Positions 33,286 to 41,775 of a stretch of 64,000 nucleotides of DNA are shown piece by piece. Each line of letters starts with the position of its first letter. Positions within the stretch are counted from its first letter, which is position 1. The DNA is from Defluviitaleaceae bacterium (GTDB taxonomy: Bacteria; Bacillota; Clostridia; Lachnospirales; WQUN01): the NCBI GenBank assembly GCA_009779755.1, contig WRDO01000010.1, positions 23,625 to 87,624 of the forward strand. The letters are read 5' to 3'. Below the pieces are notes generated by a model. It made no database searches and had not been told where the DNA came from. It saw only the letters and a list, made by a program, of their open reading frames with translations. Position numbers and translations under genes: made by a program.

Positions 33286-34605
33286 ATGGGCGAACGGATC
33301 AGAAGCACCGGACTCATCGACAGGGAGCTTTCGCCTTTCTACATATATTATACCGTCATATTTATGGCGCAAGCCACGATATTCACGTTTCTTAACATCT
33401 ACTTCCAAGAAGAATTAGGCTTTACCTTCGCACAAATCGGCACAATCGCTTCGATAGGCCCCTTCGTTTCGATCCTCACGCAACCCTTTTGGGGAATACT
33501 GAGCGACCGTACCAACAAGCGCAAAGTACTGATGGTCATCATCGCAGGTGCCATCGTAGTCGCCTTGCTGTTCCCATTACATTACGCGTTTATGTACATC
33601 GCAGTGATGGCGGTATTCAATACAATGTTCAACAATTCCATCACGCCGATGGGCGACGCGATCACCCTCCAATTCCTCGAAGGTAAAAAAATAAAGTTCA
33701 ACACCATCCGCATGATCGGTACGGTCAGTTATGCCTTAATGGCCGCCGTAGTGGGTTATTTTATCGGCGAAGACATGACGCGTATATTCCACATCAAGGC
33801 GATATTAATGGGGATCGCATTATTCGCGGTATTCTGGATGCCTGACTTGCAACGGTCCTTACTCCCAAATAATCCCGAAGACATGGACGGCGGGGATGAA
33901 GGGGGATTGCAACGAACGACTTCGCAGGCGGATTGTTCTCCATCCGCCCTAAGAGAGTGCAATCCCCCTTCGTCCCCGCCACTCGGGGACAGCCTTCGCG
34001 AACTTTTCGGGAACAAAATGGTCCTATGCATCCTAGCCACATCACTGGTATTCGGGCTGACGATGACCTTCTACCACGCCTTCCTCGGCATCCAATTGCG
34101 CGGAATAGGCGCAAGCGAGGCGCAGGTAGGCCAAGCCATGTTCATTTCCGCCGCCAGCGAGGTACCCGTATTGCTGTTGGTCAACAAAATATTCGGCAAG
34201 CGTAAACCGATCCATTTGTTAATGGTCATCGGTTTTTTTATGGCGTTAAGGTTGGTGATGCTGTTCGCAGCCGATGTACAAGGCAGCATAACGATCGTAT
34301 ATGCGGCGCAACTCTTACACGGGCTAACGTTTATGGTGCATTTCTATTTTACGGTGGTGTTGCTTAACGCGCACGCACCCGTGCACATCAAGTCCACCGT
34401 GCAAAGCCTGAACGGGGTGATACGCGCGGTTGCCGCGCTTATCGGCGCGGGTATCGGCGGCACGATGGCCGACCGATTGGGGATCGGCGGTGTGTACCTG
34501 ATTTTATCCGTATTCGTATTTGTGCTGTGCTTTGTTTTGCCGGGTACGTTATCCTTGGTTTATCGCGAAAAGGTGCGGGGGATGGACCCCGTTGGTACAA
34601 AATAA
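33286..34605 (+). CDS. Major facilitator superfamily transporter, with an inserted palindrome
   Basis: 439 residues and about twelve membrane helices. Typical MFS features include WGILSDRTNKRK (motif A, loop 2-3) and a related GGTMADRLG late in the chain. The N-terminal half begins SPFYIYYTVIFMAQATIFTFLNIYF, like the LacY/nucleoside-symporter and PPP groups, which use a proton gradient. The long cytoplasmic loop between helices 6 and 7 carries about 30 extra residues (GGDEGGLQ to CNPPSSPPL), encoded by a palindrome at 33889-33980; the frame stays open. The gene lies 15 bases before a cytoplasmic GH9 gene, so uptake of cello-oligosaccharides or another plant oligomer is a reasonable guess. Confidence 0.88.
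   Translation: MGERIRSTGLIDRELSPFYIYYTVIFMAQATIFTFLNIYFQEELGFTFAQIGTIASIGPFVSILTQPFWGILSDRTNKRKVLMVIIAGAIVVALLFPLHYAFMYIAVMAVFNTMFNNSITPMGDAITLQFLEGKKIKFNTIRMIGTVSYALMAAVVGYFIGEDMTRIFHIKAILMGIALFAVFWMPDLQRSLLPNNPEDMDGGDEGGLQRTTSQADCSPSALRECNPPSSPPLGDSLRELFGNKMVLCILATSLVFGLTMTFYHAFLGIQLRGIGASEAQVGQAMFISAASEVPVLLLVNKIFGKRKPIHLLMVIGFFMALRLVMLFAADVQGSITIVYAAQLLHGLTFMVHFYFTVVLLNAHAPVHIKSTVQSLNGVIRAVAALIGAGIGGTMADRLGIGGVYLILSVFVFVLCFVLPGTLSLVYREKVRGMDPVGTK
33889..33980. repeat. Palindromic element inside the MFS gene (copy 2)
   Basis: Arms of 23 bases (33889-33911 and 33958-33980) differ at one position. The 46-base centre contains a second hairpin, GGCGGAT/ATCCGCC (33927-33933, 33942-33948). Shared with the miaB copy, but in the other orientation, are GGGGGATT, a 4-base gap, CGAACGACTTCGC (33913-33925; one difference) and the closing AATCCCCC. 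Confidence 0.85.
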
Positions 34606-34620
34606 GGAGGAGACAACAAA

Positions 34621-37461
34621 ATGACGGAAAAATTTAAGAAACAACTGATCGAATCCGATTACATCCGTAAGCCGTTAAAGGTAAACGACGCGGAATCGCA
34701 GGAAGTACGCCATTTGAAAAAGGAAGTATTGGAAACGCGACTGATCGACGACATGACGTCTTTGTCTGATTGGCACACCGTCACCGACCACGCCGTGATG
34801 GAGCTGTCGGATAAAGGGCTCAAATTCTCTTCCCCCACACGCATCGGGCACTACGAGGGGGCAAAGTACCGCATTATTTCGCAACCCGCCATCGTGCGCA
34901 GGACCGACCGTGAGGATTGGAGGGAATGGAACCGCATTTCCGTGTGGATATACCCCGACATGCCGGGTTTCCATTCGATCGTGCTGCGCGTACAGCTGCT
35001 GAACGACGGTGAACATAAGGTACCCGACCGCTACGAGCGCGAAGGCCAGCACAACATGAACTTAAAACCCAACCAATGGAATCATATGACCGTGGAAATC
35101 CCTTATGTGTACCGCGATTGCGTGACGGGGCTCTCCTTCGAATACGACATGTGCGGGCACGAGCCCAAGGGCTGCGAAACGGCAGTATGGTACCTCAGGC
35201 AATTGGAAATACAAAAAGTGGATTGCGACAAGTATATCGGCTGGGAGCCGGGCAAAGATCGGATTGCTTTTTCGCATTCGGGCTATCAGGCGGGCAGCAG
35301 GAAAACGGCGATCGCATCGGGGTTGGATACGAAGGTATTTAAATTGCTGGAGTTGGAAACGGGCAGGTCTGTGCTGGAAAAGGAAGTCACCCCGCTTAAG
35401 AACGATAACGGCGAATTCCAAATCATGGACTTTTCGGAAGTGACCGAACCGGGGCGGTATTTGCTTATGGCGGGGAATATATCCACGCGTGCGTTTATCA
35501 TCGGTGACGATTGCCGGGATGATTCGATCTGGAAATTGCTTAACTTTTACCTCACGCAACGCTGCGGTTATGCGATACCCGGTTTGCACGGCGTATGCCA
35601 TACCGATTCGATCACAAGGCACCCGAATGACGGGAGGTTTGTCGTCGCCAACGGCGGTTGGCACGACGCGGCCGATATGTCGCAAAATTCCACGACAAGC
35701 TCGCAAGCGACGTATTCGCTGTTCCAATTCGCACGGCAAATCAAAGCAACGGGCAACGCGGAAAAAGTTTGCGACCCCATGGGAAAACGCCTTTACGAAC
35801 GCCTTATCGAAGAAGGCAACTGGGGGCTGGATTGGTTGCTTAAGACACGCTTCGGTGACGGCTACCGCGTGCTGTCGTGCGGTACGTCTTGCTGGACGGA
35901 CGGCATCCACGGCACGCAGGACGATGTGGAGTCGGTCGCGCAAAATATCCCCATCGAGAACATGATGGCCGCCGGCGCGTGCGCGATCGCGTCTTATATA
36001 CTACGCGAAGCCGAACCCGAGAAAGCGGCGTATGCGTTGAAGGTCGCCAAGGAGGACTGGCAGTTCGGGTACGACGGGCGTGACAGGGAATTGTTCCGTA
36101 CCATCGGCGACCCCGCGCGGATCCTTTCGCCGTTACTCGCGTACAGTACCGCAGCGTGGTCCGCCGTCGAAATCTACCGCGTGTGCGGGGATGAATATTA
36201 CAAGGAAAAAGCCGTTGAATGCGCCCGCTATGTGATGGATTGCCAGCAAACCGAATATCCCGAATGGGACATACCCGTCGTCGGTTTCTTTTGGCGCGAT
36301 AAGGAAAGGACGATGATCCAGCACTACAACCACCGCTCGCATGAATCCGAACCGATTATGGCGTTCCAATACCTCATGGAGGAATTCCCCGATCATCCCG
36401 ATTATATGGATTGGTATCAAGCCGTTTTACTTTATTCGGAATACCAACGCTTCGGCGTGTCGATCACCGCACCCTTTGAAATGGCGCCCGCATCCATTTA
36501 TTACGTAGACGAACCGTCCGCGCAGCCCAAAATCTTCTCCAATCAGCAACCCCACTTCAACGAGGATATGCAAAAGGATTTCCGCGCCCAAGTGGAGGGT
36601 GGGGTCAAGCTGCACGAAGGGTATTATTTCAAGCGTTTCCCCGTGTGGTTCTCGTTCCGCGGCAACCACGCGCCGGTGATGTCCTCGGGCCGTGCCGCTG
36701 CCATTTGCGGTAAGCTCCGTAACGATTACGACATCGCGGAAATTGCGCAGCGCCAAATGGAGTGGATCATCGGGCGCAACCCCTTTGCCCAATCCACCAT
36801 GTACGGAGAAGGGTACGACTTCAGCCAAATGTATATCCAGCTCCCCGGCGAACAAGTAGGCGAAATGGTCGTAGGCATCGAATCGTGGGAAAACGACGAC
36901 GTCCCCTTCTGGCCGCAAGTGAACACCGCCACATATAAGGAAGTGTGGTCCCATTCGTCGTTGCGTTGGTTGTGGCTTGCGGCTGATTGTTACGGTCCCG
37001 CTTACGTGGATTTGTACGTGGAATATAAAAAAGGCGAAACGGTGAAATTCATTAACACGTTATCAAAACAAGTATATTCCCTTGAACCGGAATACAAAAC
37101 GGGTAAGGTTTCGCTTCCCCTCCCCGCGGGGCGGTACGAAATCGAATACCGCAGCGTTAAGGTAAACAAAACCTTCGTCGCGGCGAAAAAGTATGAACTG
37201 AACGGTTTGATGGGGTTTGAAACGCGCTTCGAAAAGGACGGCGACAAAGTGGTGATTACCGTAAAAGCTAACGGTGACAGGCAAATATCGCTTTGCCCAA
37301 AATCATCCAACCTCGTGTTGGACCCCTCGAACGCACCCGATGAAACGACGTTTGTATACAGCGGCAGGATAATCGACGGCAAAAAGCCGTGGAGCGTACT
37401 GTTTATACCCAACGGCGATATAAGGGAAGCCTTCGACGTATACGAACGGGTGCTTTTATAA
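34621..37461 (+). CDS. Cytoplasmic GH9 family glycosidase
   Basis: 946 residues without signal peptide or anchor. An N-terminal jelly-roll-like region (about 40-205) precedes an Ig-like CelD_N-type domain (about 215-305, IAFSHSGYQAGSRKTAI to FIIGDD) and the (alpha/alpha)6 GH9 barrel (about 308-805). GGWHDAADMSQ carries the Asp pair (about 349 and 352) that matches the GGWYDAGD base region. IIGRNPFAQSTMYGEG and KEVWSHSSLRWLWLAAD follow, the latter with a candidate acid Glu. A C-terminal beta domain of about 130 residues ends the chain. Most GH9 cellulases are secreted; this one should act on oligosaccharides inside the cell, with the preceding MFS transporter as the probable importer. The AAGGAGGAG ribosome site is strong. 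Exact specificity is unknown. Confidence 0.85.
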   Translation: MTEKFKKQLIESDYIRKPLKVNDAESQEVRHLKKEVLETRLIDDMTSLSDWHTVTDHAVMELSDKGLKFSSPTRIGHYEGAKYRIISQPAIVRRTDREDWREWNRISVWIYPDMPGFHSIVLRVQLLNDGEHKVPDRYEREGQHNMNLKPNQWNHMTVEIPYVYRDCVTGLSFEYDMCGHEPKGCETAVWYLRQLEIQKVDCDKYIGWEPGKDRIAFSHSGYQAGSRKTAIASGLDTKVFKLLELETGRSVLEKEVTPLKNDNGEFQIMDFSEVTEPGRYLLMAGNISTRAFIIGDDCRDDSIWKLLNFYLTQRCGYAIPGLHGVCHTDSITRHPNDGRFVVANGGWHDAADMSQNSTTSSQATYSLFQFARQIKATGNAEKVCDPMGKRLYERLIEEGNWGLDWLLKTRFGDGYRVLSCGTSCWTDGIHGTQDDVESVAQNIPIENMMAAGACAIASYILREAEPEKAAYALKVAKEDWQFGYDGRDRELFRTIGDPARILSPLLAYSTAAWSAVEIYRVCGDEYYKEKAVECARYVMDCQQTEYPEWDIPVVGFFWRDKERTMIQHYNHRSHESEPIMAFQYLMEEFPDHPDYMDWYQAVLLYSEYQRFGVSITAPFEMAPASIYYVDEPSAQPKIFSNQQPHFNEDMQKDFRAQVEGGVKLHEGYYFKRFPVWFSFRGNHAPVMSSGRAAAICGKLRNDYDIAEIAQRQMEWIIGRNPFAQSTMYGEGYDFSQMYIQLPGEQVGEMVVGIESWENDDVPFWPQVNTATYKEVWSHSSLRWLWLAADCYGPAYVDLYVEYKKGETVKFINTLSKQVYSLEPEYKTGKVSLPLPAGRYEIEYRSVKVNKTFVAAKKYELNGLMGFETRFEKDGDKVVITVKANGDRQISLCPKSSNLVLDPSNAPDETTFVYSGRIIDGKKPWSVLFIPNGDIREAFDVYERVLL

Positions 37462-37524
37462 ATCCGTACGGGCGGCATACCCGAATACCCGCGGACGCGT
37501 AATTCGCACAATCCTTTTCCGTTA

Positions 37525-37567
37525 TGGTATAATATAGACGATATCCCAAGAATTCGTTTAAAGGAGA
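37525..37567 (+). promoter_or_regulatory. Extended -10 promoter and ribosome site of glgP
   Basis: TGGTATAAT (37525-37533) is a perfect extended -10 element without a clear -35. An AAAGGAGA ribosome site (37560-37567) precedes ATG 37574. The 112-base gap thus separates the GH9 gene from a new operon. Confidence 0.7.
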
Positions 37568-37573
37568 ATCGCC

Positions 37574-40027
37574 ATGTTTGCGCTTTCAAAGGAACATATC
37601 AAATCCGGTGTGGTGGAAATGCTGCGCACCGCGTATCGCAAGACCGTCGCCACCGCCACCCCCCAACAAATTTATAACGCGCTAGCCCTTACCATCAAGG
37701 ACCATATCTCCGAAAATTGGCTGGCTACCCATGAACAGTTTGAAAAATTCGACGTAAAGACCGTGTATTACCTGTCCATGGAGTTCCTGATGGGCCGCTT
37801 TATGGGTAACGCCATCCTTAACCTGTCGCTGCGTGATACGGTAAAGGAAGCCTTGGACGAGCTGGGCATCGACATCAACGCCGCCGAAGACGCGGAACAG
37901 GACCCCGGGTTGGGTAACGGCGGTTTGGGACGTTTGGCGGCTTGCTTTTTGGATTCACTTTCCACGATGGGTTACCCCGCATACGGCTGCGGCATCCGCT
38001 ACCACTACGGCTTGTTCGAGCAGCATATCGAAAACGGTTACCAAGTGGAAAAACCCGACAACTGGTTGCACTACGGCGACCCGTGGGGCGTGCGCCGCGA
38101 CGAATACGCCAAGGAAATCCACTTCGGAGGGCGCGTCAACACCACCAAGGACGAAGCGGGTGAATTCCATTTTATATTGGAAGACTACCAAAGCGTCATG
38201 GCGATACCATACGACTACCCGGTGGTGGGGTATGATACGAAAATGGTGAATACCCTGCGGTTATGGGATGCGGAGCCGATCAACCGCTTCGACCTGCAGA
38301 GCTTTAACGAAGGCCAATACGAACGCGCCGTAGCCGAGCAAAACCTCGCGCGCAAGCTGGCGGCCGTCCTGTACCCCGCGGAAGAGCACGTAGCGGGTAA
38401 GGAGCTCCGCCTGCGCCAGCAATATTTCTTTATTTCCGCCACGCTTCAGCGGGTATTGGAGCAATATGAAAAACGCCACGGCAAAAACTTCGAAAAATTA
38501 GCCGATTACGTGCAATTCCAATTAAACGACACCCATCCCTCCTTAGCCATCGCGGAATTGATGCGCCTCTTGATCGACGTCAACTACCTTTCATGGGACA
38601 CCGCCTGGGAGATCACCCGCGCCACCTGCGCCTATACCAACCATACGATTTTATCGGAAGCGTTGGAAAAATGGCCGGTCGAGCTTTTCAGCCGCTTGCT
38701 GCCGCGCATCTATATGATCGTGGAGGAAATCAACAACCGCTTCTGCCAAAACCTGCGGGAATGGTACGGGAACGACCCCGAACGCATCCGTTCCATGGCC
38801 ATCTGCGCCGACGGGCAGGTCCGCATGGCGCACCTCGCCATCGTGGGCAGCCATTCGATCAACGGGGTCGCCGCCATCCACACCGAAATCCTCAAAAACA
38901 CGGAGCTCGCCGATTTCTATGAAATCTATCCCGAAAAGTTCAACAATAAAACGAACGGCATCACGCAACGCCGCTGGCTGGCCAAATGCAACCCCGGGTT
39001 GTCCGACTTGATTACCGAAACCATCGGCAATACATGGATACGTGACCTGGACGAATTAAAAAAGCTAAAGCCCTTCGCCGCGGATGTCTCCTTCCAAAGC
39101 AAATTTATGGACGTAAAGCGCGAAAATAAGGTCCTGCTTTCCAACGATATCCTGAATCGCTACGGTATTTCGGTGGACCCGGATTCGATCTTCGACATCC
39201 AAGTCAAGCGTTTGCACGAGTATAAGCGGCAATTGCTCAACATCTTCCACGTAATCGATTTGTACGTGACAATGAAGATGAACCCGCGCTTGGATATCAC
39301 GCCCCGCACGTTCCTGTTCGGCGCGAAGGCGCACGCCAATTACCACCGGGCTAAGCTGATCATCAAATTGATTCACTCCGTCGCGGAAATGATCGACGGC
39401 GACCCTTCAATGGATGGACGTTTGAAGGTAGTGTTCCTGCCCAACTTCCGCGTATCCATGGCGGAAAAGCTCGTACCCGCCTGCGATGTAAGCGAACAGA
39501 TATCCACCGCCGGCAAAGAAGCCAGCGGAACGGGTAACATGAAGTTCATGCTTAACGGCGCGGTCACCATCGGCACGCTGGACGGCGCGAACATCGAAAT
39601 CCTGGAAGAGGTCGGACAGGAAAATATCGTCATTTTCGGCATGACCGCAGCCGAGGTGCAAGCCTTACGCGCATCCGGTACCTATTCGCCGTGGGACTTG
39701 TATAACATGGACTTTAATATCCGCAACGTGTTGACCACGTTGATCAACGGCACGCTCGACCGTAAAAACCACGACCTGTTCCGCGAGCTTTACGACGCCA
39801 TGCTCAACGGCTACGGCGGCGCCCGCCCCGATGAATATTTCGTTTTGCAAGACTTTGCCGCTTACAAGGAAGCGCAGGAAAAGATCGACGCCGCCTACAA
39901 GGACAAGCAGCGCTGGGCAAAGATGGCCATCATGAATACGGCATCCGCGGGCAAATTCTCCAGCGACCGCACGATCCGCCAATACGCGGATGAAATCTGG
40001 GGCCTTAAACCGGTAACGATTGCGTGA
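37574..40027 (+). CDS. glgP: Glycogen/maltodextrin phosphorylase
   Basis: 817 residues, the usual GT35 size. It cleaves alpha-1,4-glucan with phosphate to give glucose-1-phosphate, using pyridoxal phosphate. Landmarks are YYLSMEFLMGR, NGGLGRLAACFLDSL, FQLNDTHPSLAIAELMR, NGITQRRWL, VKRLHEYKRQLLN, GKAHANYHRAK-like GAKAHANY, and the PLP-lysine region EASGTGNMKFMLNGA (Lys in GNMKF). Cytoplasmic. It heads a run of five overlapping genes and is followed by a GTG start that overlaps its TGA. Confidence 0.97.
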   Translation: MFALSKEHIKSGVVEMLRTAYRKTVATATPQQIYNALALTIKDHISENWLATHEQFEKFDVKTVYYLSMEFLMGRFMGNAILNLSLRDTVKEALDELGIDINAAEDAEQDPGLGNGGLGRLAACFLDSLSTMGYPAYGCGIRYHYGLFEQHIENGYQVEKPDNWLHYGDPWGVRRDEYAKEIHFGGRVNTTKDEAGEFHFILEDYQSVMAIPYDYPVVGYDTKMVNTLRLWDAEPINRFDLQSFNEGQYERAVAEQNLARKLAAVLYPAEEHVAGKELRLRQQYFFISATLQRVLEQYEKRHGKNFEKLADYVQFQLNDTHPSLAIAELMRLLIDVNYLSWDTAWEITRATCAYTNHTILSEALEKWPVELFSRLLPRIYMIVEEINNRFCQNLREWYGNDPERIRSMAICADGQVRMAHLAIVGSHSINGVAAIHTEILKNTELADFYEIYPEKFNNKTNGITQRRWLAKCNPGLSDLITETIGNTWIRDLDELKKLKPFAADVSFQSKFMDVKRENKVLLSNDILNRYGISVDPDSIFDIQVKRLHEYKRQLLNIFHVIDLYVTMKMNPRLDITPRTFLFGAKAHANYHRAKLIIKLIHSVAEMIDGDPSMDGRLKVVFLPNFRVSMAEKLVPACDVSEQISTAGKEASGTGNMKFMLNGAVTIGTLDGANIEILEEVGQENIVIFGMTAAEVQALRASGTYSPWDLYNMDFNIRNVLTTLINGTLDRKNHDLFRELYDAMLNGYGGARPDEYFVLQDFAAYKEAQEKIDAAYKDKQRWAKMAIMNTASAGKFSSDRTIRQYADEIWGLKPVTIA

Positions 40028-41775
40028 GCATAAAACGTTTCTTTGCGGCCTTATTTACCTTTATCGCTATCGTTTTGGTTATTATCGCCGTATTTGCGGT
40101 TATTTGGTGGTTGATACGCCCCCAATTCGAAAATATCCGAAACCGCGACAACCGCGACGTCATCCCCTTCCACGACCATTTTGACTTGGACCCCGCCATA
40201 CCCCACATCGTGCTGGAAGGCCAACGGATACGCGAAACCGACATACACCCGCCTTTGATCCATAACGGCATCGCGTACCTGCCCGTGTGTTTTATCCGTG
40301 AATATATAGACCCGTTTATGTTTTGGGATACGGGTGCGCAAATGCTGTTCGTTACCACGCTTTACGAAATGCGGACATATCGCCACGGCCACATCCGTGT
40401 GGCGGACGGCTTACCGTTTATACCCGCGGATTTGGTGATGGGACTGTACCCGTTTACCGTTACCCACCACGCGGAATACAACATGATCGTCGTAACGGAC
40501 GACCGCCAACCGCAAACGACCGCCGCCGCCACGTCGCAAGCACCCGTACGCTACCGCCCCGATCCGCAAGCCCCGATAACGGTGAATTTGAATTCCGGCG
40601 AGCGGGTGACTGTCTTTTGGGATGCGAACAACGGCCCCGACGGTTTTTGGACGCGGATACGCACCGCCGACGGTTTGTTGGGGTATGTGCAAACCTCGTT
40701 GCTGGGCACAACCCGATCGCAGATCGACGCCGCCGAACGTACGCCGATCTTGGATGATTTTATTGACAACCAGCAACCCCGCACCCCCAATTGGGCGGGC
40801 GGAAGGATAAACCTTGTATGGGAAAACCCGTACACCGTCGCGGCCAACGCCGCAAATATGCAAACCCCGTTGGACGAAAGCCTGACCGTCGTATCGCCCA
40901 CGTGGTTCCGCTTTAACGCTGAATCGAAGGAACTGGATTCCGTCGCAAGCGCGGAATACGTACAATGGGCGCATGAACAAGGGGTGCAGGTGTGGCCCAA
41001 CGTGACGGATACATCGGCCGGGTCGGGTATACAAGGGATTTTATCCGACGCAACGGCGCGGCGGCGGGTTATCGAGCAACTGGTACACTACGTGGAAACG
41101 CTGGGGTTGGACGGGCTCAGCATCAACATCGAAAGCATCATCCAATTCCGATACGGTCCGTATTTCGTGCAATTTATGCGGGAGCTTAATATCGCGCTCG
41201 GGCGGCGGATACCGATCATGGCGGCCATGAAGCCGGACCTTTCCGCCAACCCCCACTACCGCCATGACTTGATTGCCTTAACCGTCGATTTCATCGCGCT
41301 TATGGCGTATAACGAGCATACGGGAACCTCATCTTCTCCCGGGCCGGTGGCTTCGTTGCCGTGGGTGGAACGCAGGGTCACGGAAACCTTACGCGTCGTA
41401 CCCGCCGACCAATTGATTTTGGGGATCCATTTCTATAACCGTGTGTGGCGCACCGCCGTTTCGGATAATACGTGGCGGCCTTCCGCCCATTGGGGTATGG
41501 ACAGGGCCGTGGCCGATTTTTATCGGCACGGCGTATCGTGGGAAGAGGACGCCGTTATCCCGTGGGAATGGGACCCCGTCGTGGGTTCGTATTACGCAGA
41601 GTTCGCCGCGGTGGTGGACGGTGAAACCCTTCGCCATCAGCTTTGGTTGGATTGTCCTCGTTCGGTCGGCGAAAAAATGCAGTTATTTGTACTTTATCAA
41701 TTAGCCGGCGTAGCCGGATGGAGTAACGAATTCACAAATCAGGCGGTATGGGATTTGCTTGGGAGGTATTTTTAA
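40024..41775 (+). CDS. Membrane-anchored GH18-like protein with SH3-like domain
   Basis: 583 residues from GTG 40024, overlapping the glgP stop (GTGA). A signal anchor (about 8-30) is followed by a copper-amine-oxidase-N-like domain (about 60-160, LEGQRIRETDIHPPLIHNGIAYLPV). An SH3-like domain (about 182-228, ERVTVFWDANNGPDGFWTRIRTADGLLGYV) precedes a GH18 barrel of the YaaH/SleL type (about 255-583). The catalytic strand reads DGLSINIE: Glu370 is present, but two Asp of the DxxDxDxE motif are Ser366 and Asn368. Spore or wall relatives usually have DGVNIDFE, so the loss of the last Asp is notable and may reduce chitinase-type activity. The role may be wall or spore cortex binding or cutting. 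Confidence 0.85.
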   Translation: MSIKRFFAALFTFIAIVLVIIAVFAVIWWLIRPQFENIRNRDNRDVIPFHDHFDLDPAIPHIVLEGQRIRETDIHPPLIHNGIAYLPVCFIREYIDPFMFWDTGAQMLFVTTLYEMRTYRHGHIRVADGLPFIPADLVMGLYPFTVTHHAEYNMIVVTDDRQPQTTAAATSQAPVRYRPDPQAPITVNLNSGERVTVFWDANNGPDGFWTRIRTADGLLGYVQTSLLGTTRSQIDAAERTPILDDFIDNQQPRTPNWAGGRINLVWENPYTVAANAANMQTPLDESLTVVSPTWFRFNAESKELDSVASAEYVQWAHEQGVQVWPNVTDTSAGSGIQGILSDATARRRVIEQLVHYVETLGLDGLSINIESIIQFRYGPYFVQFMRELNIALGRRIPIMAAMKPDLSANPHYRHDLIALTVDFIALMAYNEHTGTSSSPGPVASLPWVERRVTETLRVVPADQLILGIHFYNRVWRTAVSDNTWRPSAHWGMDRAVADFYRHGVSWEEDAVIPWEWDPVVGSYYAEFAAVVDGETLRHQLWLDCPRSVGEKMQLFVLYQLAGVAGWSNEFTNQAVWDLLGRYF

